Source: Pyrinomonadaceae bacterium (lineage in GTDB: Bacteria > Acidobacteriota > Blastocatellia > Pyrinomonadales > Pyrinomonadaceae). Taken from it: a DNA stretch of 8,208 nt. The position numbers were made by a program, and so were the translations under genes. The stretch lies in assembly GCA_013813825.1 (NCBI GenBank), contig JACCRA010000581.1, positions 1-8,208 on the forward strand, given 5' to 3'. The notes beneath the pieces are model-generated. The model ran no database searches, had not been told where the DNA came from, and saw only the letters and a list, made by a program, of their open reading frames with translations. Below, one piece after another: positions 1 to 6,238 of the stretch (positions within the stretch are counted from its first letter, which is position 1; every line of letters starts with the position of its first letter).

Positions 1-1239
1 GATCAATCGTTTAGGCAGGAAGTCGCGGCGAAAGTTTTGCAAGACGATACGACTGGCGAAGACTTGGAAGTGCGTCGCGTGGCGCAGGCCGCGCTCGGCA
101 GTCACGCTGGCTCAGTCGTCGTAATGGACCCGCAGACGGGGCGCATTTATACCATCGTCAATCAGGATTGGGGCATCCGCCGCGGCTTCAAGCCGTGTTC
201 GACGATCAAACTTGTGACCGGCCTCGCCGGTCTGGAAGAGGGAGTGATCGAGCCGGCCACCGAACTCAACAAAGTCTCGCTGCGGGCGACGACTTTTGAT
301 CTCACGGACGCGCTCGCTTTTTCGCACAACGGCTTTTTCCAGCGGGTCGGCAGTCGCGTCGGCTTTGATCGCTTGTCGAGTTACGCGCGCCAACTCGGTC
401 TGGGCGAGCCGACCGGCATTAATCACGTCAGCGAGTTTGCGGGGCGTGTGCCGCTCTACCGCAACGAGCGCGCGATCCTGCGAATGAGTTCGCACGGCGA
501 CGACTTCGAGGTGACACCGGTGCAACTGGCGTCGCTCGTCTCGGTCTTCGCCAACGGCGGGACGCTCTTCGTGCCACATCTGCCGCGCACGCCGCAGGAG
601 AACGTCAAATTCAAGACGGAAGTGCGTCGCCAGTTGAACATCCCGCAAGAAGTTTTGCGACGGATGTTGCCGGGTATGATCGGCGCGGTTAACTATGGCT
701 CCGGCAAGAAATCTCACGACCCGGCGCAGACCATCGCCGGCAAGACGGGCACCTGCATCGGGGCGGGCGGTCAGTGGGTCGGGCTGTTTACATCCTACGC
801 GCCGGTTCAAGACCCGCGCCTCGCCATCGCCGTCATCACCCGTGGATCAGACGCCCGCGCACATCTTCCGGCCGCCATCGCCGGCCGCATTTATCGCACG
901 CTCAACTACCGTTTTGGCAAGCGCGGCAACGGCGTCCCCTACACCTTGACGCCAGAAATGCTCGCCCCACGGCCGAAGGTCGATCCGAACACGATTACCG
1001 ACGAGGGCGCGGACGAAGCCGATGCCAGCGAAGCCGCAGGCGTCACCACCACAGCCGCCCCGACCGCGACGCCCGGCTCGTCAAACGTCAAACAGGTCTT
1101 GCAGCCGATTCAGACGAGGCCGACCGGCGTGACGACGATGCCGGCCAAAGCACCCAGTGGTAAGTCGCCGAATCAACAGCCGCAACCCGGCGACGGCCGC
1201 CCGCGCCGCGTGCTGACCAACACGCCGGAACTACCATGA
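1..1239 (+). CDS. Penicillin-binding transpeptidase, 5'-truncated by the window edge
   Basis: This enzyme cross-links peptidoglycan peptides in the periplasm through a serine acyl-enzyme and is a beta-lactam target. The reading frame is open from base 1, so the N-terminus (membrane anchor and any dimerisation domain) lies outside; the TTG at 37 is internal. Of the 412 visible residues, roughly 20-310 form the transpeptidase domain. It holds SxxK as STIK at residue 67 (nt 199), SxN as SHN at 108 (nt 322) and KTGT at 248 (nt 742). The stretch VVVMDPQTG before the serine is typical of high-molecular-weight class B PBPs. The two motif gaps, 41 and 140 residues, are on the short side. The usual PGSTFK context is replaced by KPCSTIK, with Cys next to the nucleophile. 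Residues from about 335 to the end are Ala/Thr/Pro/Gln-rich and probably disordered. Family call is firm; FtsI, MrdA or a specialised paralog cannot be separated without the N-terminus. Confidence 0.9.
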   Translation, partial: DQSFRQEVAAKVLQDDTTGEDLEVRRVAQAALGSHAGSVVVMDPQTGRIYTIVNQDWGIRRGFKPCSTIKLVTGLAGLEEGVIEPATELNKVSLRATTFDLTDALAFSHNGFFQRVGSRVGFDRLSSYARQLGLGEPTGINHVSEFAGRVPLYRNERAILRMSSHGDDFEVTPVQLASLVSVFANGGTLFVPHLPRTPQENVKFKTEVRRQLNIPQEVLRRMLPGMIGAVNYGSGKKSHDPAQTIAGKTGTCIGAGGQWVGLFTSYAPVQDPRLAIAVITRGSDARAHLPAAIAGRIYRTLNYRFGKRGNGVPYTLTPEMLAPRPKVDPNTITDEGADEADASEAAGVTTTAAPTATPGSSNVKQVLQPIQTRPTGVTTMPAKAPSGKSPNQQPQPGDGRPRRVLTNTPELP

Positions 1240-1377
1240 CATGTGACAAGCGACTACCGACTGGTGGCGGCCGATACGGAGCAATAGTTTCAGACACGGG
1301 AAAGCAGGCGACGTGAACGCGTCGCCTGCTTATCTATTTCGCGCTCTAACATGTTGTGTTTTCTTGTCACACGTCAT
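1236..1377. repeat. Inverted-repeat-bounded 142-bp spacer segment
   Basis: The arm ATGACATGTGACAAG (1236-1250) is matched by its reverse complement at 1363-1377 with 14 of 15 positions agreeing. The left arm overlaps the stop codon of the transpeptidase gene (1237-1239), and the right arm runs into five Ts (1377-1381). A second, perfect hairpin (1302-1331) sits inside. No target-site duplication is visible next to the arms, and there is no ORF of interest inside. It may be a decayed miniature inverted-repeat element or a large transcript-end structure. The repeat is seen directly; its role is inference. Confidence 0.55.
1302..1340 (+). terminator. Perfect 12-bp hairpin downstream of the transpeptidase gene
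   Basis: AAGCAGGCGACG (1302-1313) and CGTCGCCTGCTT (1320-1331) are exact reverse complements around a six-base loop (TGAACG). The stem is GC-rich. What follows is only moderately T-rich (TATCTATTTC), so this is a plausible but not textbook intrinsic terminator for the transpeptidase transcript, 62 bases after its stop. Confidence 0.55.
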
Positions 1378-1581
1378 TTTTCACTTGGCATTGCCGTCAA
1401 CCCTTGACACCCTTCGCCTGCTTATTGCAGGATCACGGCGCATCGCTGTCGCTCTCCCACACAACTTGTGAGCTTTGACGTGTCTGTCCCGCAGAAGGCC
1501 GCCCCGCCGCGTTGCGCTGGCGGAAATACGGCAACTGCCCACACAGTCAAAGCATCTGAGAAGACACGCGACGCTGGAAGG

Positions 1582-1610
1582 TTGTAGCGCGCCCCCACTG
1601 ACAATAAAAT
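1582..1610 (+). promoter_or_regulatory. Possible sigma-70-type promoter for the first exported paralog
   Basis: TTGTAG (1582-1587) and TAAAAT (1605-1610) are separated by 17 bases and lie 42 bases before the chosen start. The -10 box matches TATAAT at five of six positions, but the -35 box only at three of six. This is the best pair near the gene, and it is weak evidence. Confidence 0.3.
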
Positions 1611-1635
1611 CCACTATTGAACGACGACAATCGTT

Positions 1636-1643
1636 AAGAGGAG
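1636..1643 (+). promoter_or_regulatory. Ribosome-binding site that decides the start at 1653
   Basis: AAGAGGAG abuts an ATG at 1644 with no spacer but stands nine bases before the ATG at 1653. The second ATG therefore has normal spacing, and it also begins a cleaner signal peptide (MKNVMR). Confidence 0.7.
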
Positions 1644-1652
1644 ATGCGACCG

Positions 1653-2894
1653 ATGAAAAACGTAATGCGAGTTTTCAGTGCAGCCGCCCTCGCCGCTGCC
1701 TTCGCCTTGCCCGCGTTCGCGCAAGCCACGCCGCCTGCCGCGCCCACCACGCCCGCCGCCGCACCCGACATCTGCAAGGAGGATGCGCGCACCGAGTTGT
1801 ACACCAAGTATTTCAACGAGAAGAAGACTGATCAGGCCGCCGCCTTCGCAACCGGCAAGACTTATCTCGAAAAATATGCGAGTTGTAACGATACCTATAC
1901 CGCCGCCGTCAAGAAATTTGTTGACCTTTACGGCCCCGCGAAACTCAGGATTGAGGCTCTGACGGCTCTTGAAAAAGGGGATTACAACAGTGCGGTCAAG
2001 ACCGGCGGGGAGGTGCTCGCGGCCAACCCGGACGACCTGCAATTGATCGCCCTTTTAGGTTATTACGGCTATAAAGCTAACGAGGCTGGCAATGCGGCGA
2101 ATAACGCCTTCGCGCTGGCTAATGCGAAAAAAGCGATCCAGATGCTTGAGGCCGGCCAAGCGCCTGAAAAATGGGTGCTGTTCAAAGGTAAAGATGATGC
2201 GTTGTCTTACTTGAATTACGCAGTCGGCGAATTAACCTTTAAGGATAATCCCACCGAAGCGGCTAAGGCTTATCTCAAGGCTTCTCAGATCGAGGCCGAC
2301 CTTAAAAAGCAGCCGGCCGTTTACTATAAACTCGCGCTTGCTTACGCGATCAATCAATACAACCCGTTGCTGACGGCTTTGACGCCTTTCGCGGGCAAAG
2401 ACGAAACGCCGGAAAGCAAACTAGCTTTCGCGAATTTCTACGGCGCGGCGGATCGCGTGATTGACGCCTACGCCCGCGCGGTGGCGCTGACTACTGACAC
2501 CACAAAAAAAGCCGCACTGTTGGAAGAGTTGAAGCCGATTTATTCTTCCCGGAACAACAACTCGGACGCCGGCCTGAATGAGTTGGTCGCGGGAGTGCTG
2601 TCGAAGCCGCTGCCGGAACCGTTTGTCCCGGCGACGACACCGCCGCCTGCCGCGACGCCAGCCACGACCGGCGCGACTCCGGCGACCGGCACGACGCCGC
2701 CTGTCAGCGGGACGGAGGCGACCACCACCACCACCACCCCGGCCACGCCAGCCGCCAAGCCGCCTGCGGCGGCGGGGACGACCACCACGCCAGCCGCCGC
2801 CAAGCCGCCTGCTTCGACAACCGTGACGAACAAGACCGAAGCTCCCAAACCGGCCAAACCGGCCGAACAGCCTAACAAGGCGCGCAAGCCATAA
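1653..2894 (+). CDS. Exported helix-rich protein with Pro/Thr tail, unknown function (paralog 1)
   Basis: I cannot name this 413-residue protein. Residues 1-23 are a Sec signal peptide: basic start, Ala/Leu core, cleavage expected after AFA at 23. A short Pro/Ala linker (25-38) is followed by about 280 residues of amphipathic helices resembling TPR or other alpha-solenoid repeats, though I see no clean 34-residue TPR consensus. The helical domain ends with NNNSDAGLNELVAGVLSKPLP (301-321), closely matched at the end of the next gene. Residues 322-413 are a Pro/Thr/Ala low-complexity tail ending in a Lys/Pro-rich segment, typical of a disordered periplasmic or wall-facing tether. Cys41 and Cys78 are the only visible cysteines in the mature protein and could form a disulfide; the paralog lacks both. 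A terminator follows at 2921, so it is probably transcribed alone. A scaffold or adaptor role is only a guess. Confidence 0.85.
   Translation: MKNVMRVFSAAALAAAFALPAFAQATPPAAPTTPAAAPDICKEDARTELYTKYFNEKKTDQAAAFATGKTYLEKYASCNDTYTAAVKKFVDLYGPAKLRIEALTALEKGDYNSAVKTGGEVLAANPDDLQLIALLGYYGYKANEAGNAANNAFALANAKKAIQMLEAGQAPEKWVLFKGKDDALSYLNYAVGELTFKDNPTEAAKAYLKASQIEADLKKQPAVYYKLALAYAINQYNPLLTALTPFAGKDETPESKLAFANFYGAADRVIDAYARAVALTTDTTKKAALLEELKPIYSSRNNNSDAGLNELVAGVLSKPLPEPFVPATTPPPAATPATTGATPATGTTPPVSGTEATTTTTTPATPAAKPPAAAGTTTTPAAAKPPASTTVTNKTEAPKPAKPAEQPNKARKP
2744..2812 (+). repeat. Direct repeat within the Pro/Thr tail coding sequence
   Basis: A unit beginning CACGCCAGCCGCC and ending AAGCCGCCTGC occurs at 2744-2767 and again at 2786-2812, where it carries an extra in-frame GCC. 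An ACC run (2721-2737) lies just before. The repeat encodes the two AAKPP-like blocks of the tail and is a likely site of slippage-driven length change between strains. Confidence 0.7.
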
Positions 2895-2920
2895 GTATAT
2901 TTTGAGGGTCGCATTGCCGT

Positions 2921-2966
2921 AGCGCCGGGCGTATCGTTGATCATACGATGCGTCCGGCGTTTGTTT
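2921..2966 (+). terminator. Strong intrinsic terminator between the two paralogs
   Basis: CGCCGGGCGTATCGT (2923-2937) pairs along its full length with ACGATGCGTCCGGCG (2945-2959), using two G-U pairs and a seven-base loop. The stem extends by a further G-U and an A-T pair to 2921/2961. A T-rich tract (TTTGTTT) follows directly. It starts 26 bases after the stop of paralog 1, and implies that paralog 2 needs its own promoter or depends on read-through. Confidence 0.85.
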
Positions 2967-3079
2967 AATTGCCGGCGAGATCAATGTCGGCGGCGACACT
3001 AAATTTAGCCCGCATCGCGACAAGCATGAAAAGGCTAATCAGTTCAATGACAGTAGCCGGCCAAGTTGTACCAACCTCA

Positions 3080-4141
3080 ATGTCCGTTCGACATCGGAGA
3101 ACGAAAAAGATTTCATCCGCGAAGCGACACGAAACGGCACCAAGCAAATACGAAATGTGGTTGAGCTTAGCGTCGTTCGCCTTAATCTTCCTCTGCGTCG
3201 CCGTCGTCGGAGCACAGGCCACAATTTTGCCGGATGAAATCGCCGCTCCTCTCTTTACTTCGTCCGCCAAATCTCAGTCGCAGGACATCACGCAGGCGCA
3301 GGCCGATTTATACGAGCGTTGGCGCGCGAACATCAGAAACAATCAAACGCTGGCTTACGAGGCGGGGAAAGAATATCTGACGAAGTACCCGGAAGACGGA
3401 TATACCGCCCACGTCAAGAAGTGGGTTGGAGAATACGAGAAAGCGGCGCGGCGCGTGCGTTTTCGTCAACTCTTGGAGCGGGACAAAAAATACGGCGAGG
3501 CGTTCGCCACCGGCAAGTTGGTGCTGGCGGACGCTCCCGATAATTTGCAGACGCTGATTAACCTCGCTTACGCCGGCTACTTCGCGCAGGCCGAGAACGA
3601 TTCTTCTGTCAACGCCGAAACTCTCGCCTTCGCCCGGCAGGCGATTGAACGGCTTGGGGCGGGCGATAAGCTGGCGGACTGGAAGCCATTCGCGAATCAA
3701 GCGGACGCGCTCGGGTATCTCAATTTCATCGCTGGCGAACTGACGTTGAAAGACTCGCCACTCGAAGCATCCCGGTATTTTCTTGAAGCGTTACGACACG
3801 AAGGGTCGGTCAAAACGTATCCCGTGATCTACGCCCGGCTAGGGGTGGTCTATGCGGTGCGGGACTTTGATCCTCTGGCGCGCAAGTTCGAGGCGCGTTA
3901 TAAGGGCAAGGACGTGACGCCTGAAAGCCAAGTCGCGCTGGCCGAGGTGTATCAAGTCGTCGATAAGATCGTTGACGCCTACGCCCGCGCGGTCGCTTTG
4001 AGCGGCACGGACGCACAATACGAGGTCGCCCGTCGGCGCTGGCTCGAAGAGTTGAACAGATTTTATAAAACGCGCCACAATAATTCGCTTGACGGCCTCG
4101 AAACGCTAATCGCGAATGTATTGACCAAGCCTCTACCGTAA
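3080..4141 (+). CDS. Exported or membrane-anchored helix-rich protein, unknown function (paralog 2)
   Basis: This is a homolog of the preceding gene over its whole helical domain, at a moderate identity estimated by eye. Shared blocks include GK.YL.KY, YLN..AGELT, GKD.TPES, IVDAYARAVAL and the C-terminal HNNSLDGLETLIANVLTKPLP. It stops right after KPLP and lacks the Pro/Thr tail and both cysteines of paralog 1. A hydrophobic segment (about residues 27-47 with this start) ending in VVGAQA is either a signal peptide or an uncleaved anchor; the Cys inside it is not in a lipobox context. The start is uncertain. The frame is open from TTG 2969, with ATGs at 2984, 3026, 3080 and 3155, none with a good ribosome-binding site. 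I chose 3080 because it gives a basic N-region before the hydrophobic core; 3155 leaves no positive charge, and earlier starts make a very long leader close to the terminator. Confidence 0.75.
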   Translation: MSVRHRRTKKISSAKRHETAPSKYEMWLSLASFALIFLCVAVVGAQATILPDEIAAPLFTSSAKSQSQDITQAQADLYERWRANIRNNQTLAYEAGKEYLTKYPEDGYTAHVKKWVGEYEKAARRVRFRQLLERDKKYGEAFATGKLVLADAPDNLQTLINLAYAGYFAQAENDSSVNAETLAFARQAIERLGAGDKLADWKPFANQADALGYLNFIAGELTLKDSPLEASRYFLEALRHEGSVKTYPVIYARLGVVYAVRDFDPLARKFEARYKGKDVTPESQVALAEVYQVVDKIVDAYARAVALSGTDAQYEVARRRWLEELNRFYKTRHNNSLDGLETLIANVLTKPLP

Positions 4142-4217
4142 TTTGGCGTAAGGTGCGGCAGAAACTATCAAGTTCCGAATTAAGCTACAGCGAAAACAAA
4201 TTTACCACCGAGGGCAC

Positions 4218-4308
4218 AAGAGCAAGGATGAAGGCGGAAAGAGGAAGGATGAAGCAGGAGTACCCGCCTTGAGTTTTTCATTCATCCTTCTCCCTCATTC
4301 TTGCTCTT
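4218..4308. repeat. Two-tier inverted repeat upstream of rnc
   Basis: The outer arm AAGAGCAAGGATGA (4218-4231) pairs with 4295-4308, with one G-T position in 14. The inner arm GAAGGATGAA (4244-4253) pairs perfectly with TTCATCCTTC (4281-4290). The left side is a purine-rich run built on AAGGATGAA and the right side its pyrimidine-rich counterpart. It sits between paralog 2 and rnc, with no T-tract at either end. It could fold into a long transcript hairpin or be a decayed palindromic element. Confidence 0.6.
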
Positions 4309-4334
4309 CGTCTTCCCGCAGTTTGCTTCAAGAT

Positions 4335-5102
4335 ATGCCCATTGTGAAAAACTCTGCTGCCTCTCCGGACCTCGCCGCACTGGAAGAAAAAATCGGATTC
4401 TGCTTTCAGGATCGCGCGCTGCTCGAACGCGCGCTGACGCATCGTTCGTGGGCCAATGAGCGCGTCGCGTCAGGCGACGACTTGGCGGCCCGCCGTCTGC
4501 ATAACGAAGCCTTCGAGTTCGTCGGCGACTCGGTGCTCGGTCTCGCCATTGCCGCTTACCTCTTCCAGACCCACGACGATCTGACTGAGGGCGATCTATC
4601 GCGGATGAAGCATGGACTGGTTAGCACCGGGACGCTGGCGCGCGCGGCGAACCGTCTCGGCTTGAGCGACTATTTGCGCGTCGGGCGGGGCGAGGAGAAA
4701 ACGGGCGGGCGCGGCAAGCGGGCGATGCTCGCCGACGCTTTCGAGGCGCTGCTCGCCGCCGTCTATCTCGACGGCGGCTACCACGCCGCCATTGAGTTCG
4801 TCTATCGCGCGTTAGAGCCGGAACTCTCTGTCGCGACACCCGAAGCCGCTGTCGCCGCCGACTATAAGACACTGTTGCAGGAGCGCGTCCAAGCCGCCTT
4901 CCGTTTGACCCCCGCCTACAAAATGATCGACACCGAAGGGCCGCCACACCGCCGTGTCTTTCACGTCGAGGTCAACTGGGACGGCGGCTCCGGCGTGCGC
5001 GGCGAGGGACCGACAATCAAATCCGCCGAGATGTGCGCCGCCCGCCACGCGCTCGAACACTTGAAGGAAACTGAGCAACCGGCAGACGGCATTGAACAAT
5101 AG
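4335..5102 (+). CDS. rnc: Ribonuclease III
   Basis: RNase III is a cytoplasmic dimeric endonuclease that cuts double-stranded RNA, processing rRNA precursors and structured mRNAs. The product is 255 residues, normal for the family. The catalytic domain (about 10-160) starts with LEEKIGFCFQDRALLERALTHRS. It carries the signature HNEAFEFVGDSVLG, with acidic residues E58, E61 and D65, and the second acidic pair D134/E137 in ADAFEALLAAVYLDGG, so the metal site is intact. A double-stranded RNA-binding domain (about 176-243) follows, with GPPHRRVFHVEV and the C-terminal helix SAEMCAARHAL. I chose ATG 4335. An upstream TTG at 4269 would add 22 residues (Phe/Ser/Leu-rich) encoded by the right arm of the neighbouring inverted repeat, not by conserved protein sequence. 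A GTG at 4344 is also possible; no good ribosome-binding site marks either. lepB follows on the same strand. Confidence 0.95.
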   Translation: MPIVKNSAASPDLAALEEKIGFCFQDRALLERALTHRSWANERVASGDDLAARRLHNEAFEFVGDSVLGLAIAAYLFQTHDDLTEGDLSRMKHGLVSTGTLARAANRLGLSDYLRVGRGEEKTGGRGKRAMLADAFEALLAAVYLDGGYHAAIEFVYRALEPELSVATPEAAVAADYKTLLQERVQAAFRLTPAYKMIDTEGPPHRRVFHVEVNWDGGSGVRGEGPTIKSAEMCAARHALEHLKETEQPADGIEQ

Positions 5103-5247
5103 ATTGGCGGCGCGAATGCGATGTGGTGCAAACGCCGTTCGGGCGACGGGGCTTGTCAGCTATTTCGACTGCTTGCCGCTGGCCGTCGGTTTGTTTTCTG
5201 TTCTTCGGCTTGACCGCCGTGCGCGGGGTTATCTACGATGGTGCTAT

Positions 5248-6192
5248 ATGGGGAATGATTCGAGATCAACTGTGATTGAGGAGCCAGCTCCGAAACTGGG
5301 CGGCAGGCGCAGGGATACCGCTGCTGCAACGCGTGAGACTGCTGAGGTCGCAACGCCGCCTGCCGCGGGCGAGGCGGAGCGCAAAGACCCGGGACCGCCG
5401 CGCTCGGTCTGGCGCGAGTATTTCGAGTCGTTGGTAGTGACGGCGATCATGGCTCTTTTCGGCATGACGTTCGTGGTGCAGGCGGTGAAAGTGCCGACCG
5501 GCTCGATGCAGAACACGATCATTATCGGTGATCACCTGCTCGTCAATAAATTCATTTTTGCTCCCGGCGAAACGCTGCCCTTCCTGCCGCAACGCGAAAT
5601 CCGGCGCAGCGACATCATTGTTTTTAAGTATCCCGGCAATCAGTGGGATCCCGGCGCCGACGAAGGCGATCCGAACAACCGGCCTTACGTTACCAACTAT
5701 GTCAAGCGCGTGATCGGTTTGCCGGGCGACCGCATTCAGTTGCGCGGCACGCGCGTCTCGATTAACGGGCAACCGGTCGCCGAGCGCGTTGTGACGGCCG
5801 AAAATTTCCGCGAGGATAATCCTTCGACGCCGATTTTAGACCCGGCCGCGCCACTGGTTCCCGAAGCCAGCCCGCCGCCCTCCGGCGAGGGGCCATACAC
5901 GGTTTATTACAGCGAACGGTCGCGGCTCGATCCAAGTGAAAATATCTTAGACTTTCAAACTTTCAGAAACGGCGATACGATCACCGTACCTGCGGGCAAG
6001 TATTTCGTGATGGGCGACAACCGCGACAACAGCGCGGACAGCCGGGTGTGGGGCTATGTTCCGCGCGACCTGATCATCGGGCGCGCGATGTTCGTCTATT
6101 GGTCCTACGACGAGAGCGCGCCGACCTCGTTCTTCCTCATCGACTTTTTCACGAACACGCGCTGGGGCCGCACCGGCACGATGATCAAGTGA
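5248..6192 (+). CDS. lepB: Signal peptidase I
   Basis: This inner-membrane serine protease has a periplasmic active site that removes signal peptides from exported proteins, using a Ser/Lys dyad. With ATG 5248 it has 314 residues. Positions 1-55 are hydrophilic and probably cytoplasmic. Residues 60-80 form the single membrane anchor. Box B is PTGSMQNTI with nucleophile S86 (nt 5503); the common Pro of SMxPT is Asn here. The general base is K153 in YVKRVIGLPGD (nt 5704). Box E is GDNRDNSADSR from residue 256 (nt 6013). All catalytic boxes are present and the C-terminal membrane segment is absent, as usual. The frame is open back to TTG 5092, overlapping rnc, and an ATG at 5116 is possible. I preferred 5248 because the extra residues show no family similarity, although the ribosome-binding site is weak. 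The 145 bases between rnc and this start hold no clear promoter. Confidence 0.93.
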   Translation: MGNDSRSTVIEEPAPKLGGRRRDTAAATRETAEVATPPAAGEAERKDPGPPRSVWREYFESLVVTAIMALFGMTFVVQAVKVPTGSMQNTIIIGDHLLVNKFIFAPGETLPFLPQREIRRSDIIVFKYPGNQWDPGADEGDPNNRPYVTNYVKRVIGLPGDRIQLRGTRVSINGQPVAERVVTAENFREDNPSTPILDPAAPLVPEASPPPSGEGPYTVYYSERSRLDPSENILDFQTFRNGDTITVPAGKYFVMGDNRDNSADSRVWGYVPRDLIIGRAMFVYWSYDESAPTSFFLIDFFTNTRWGRTGTMIK

Positions 6193-6227
6193 AGCGCCCG
6201 AAGCGGCAGACATTCAAGGCAGCGAAT

Positions 6228-6234
6228 AAGGGGG
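6228..6234 (+). promoter_or_regulatory. Ribosome-binding site of the YihY-family gene
   Basis: AAGGGGG ends four bases before the ATG at 6239. The gap after lepB is only 46 bases with no hairpin, so translation from a shared lepB transcript is likely. Confidence 0.6.
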
Positions 6235-6238
6235 CGAG

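Larger units (their letters stand above)
1378..1652. other. Intergenic region upstream of the first exported paralog
   Basis: Together with 1240-1377 this makes a spacer of about 410 bases with no convincing gene. Short ORFs cross it on both strands but their products are Arg/Ser/Cys-rich with no domain, ribosome-binding site or export signal. The 12-mer TCGCCTGCTTAT occurs twice, at 1322-1333 (in the hairpin's right arm) and at 1414-1425. The end of the region holds a possible promoter and a clear ribosome-binding site. Confidence 0.5.

Noticed and set aside
112..810. Long reverse-strand open frame (232 codons) opposite the transpeptidase gene
   Set aside because: Its Arg/Asp/His-rich product shows no domain, and it lies entirely opposite a protein with intact catalytic motifs; it is a GC-driven shadow.
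1404..1409. Perfect TTGACA as a -35 box
   Set aside because: No acceptable -10 hexamer lies 15-19 bases downstream; only TTATTG at a spacing of about 12.
1475..1831. Forward 118-codon frame in the spacer running into paralog 1
   Set aside because: The Arg/His-rich product overlaps the signal peptide coding region in another frame and has no ribosome-binding site or recognisable domain.
2421..3023. Reverse-strand open frame over the tail of paralog 1
   Set aside because: The product is Arg/Gly-rich low complexity, the antisense reading of the Pro/Thr tail, and it crosses the terminator.
3164..3190. Lipoprotein signal at the Cys in the hydrophobic segment of paralog 2
   Set aside because: The residue before Cys is Leu and the preceding residues do not fit a lipobox; the Cys sits inside the hydrophobic core.
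4269..4334. Upstream TTG start for RNase III
   Set aside because: The added 22 residues are encoded largely by the inverted-repeat arm and do not resemble RNase III N-termini.
5266..5772. Reverse-strand 168-codon frame opposite lepB
   Set aside because: It is antisense to the conserved LepB catalytic boxes, and its Arg/His-rich product has no recognisable features.
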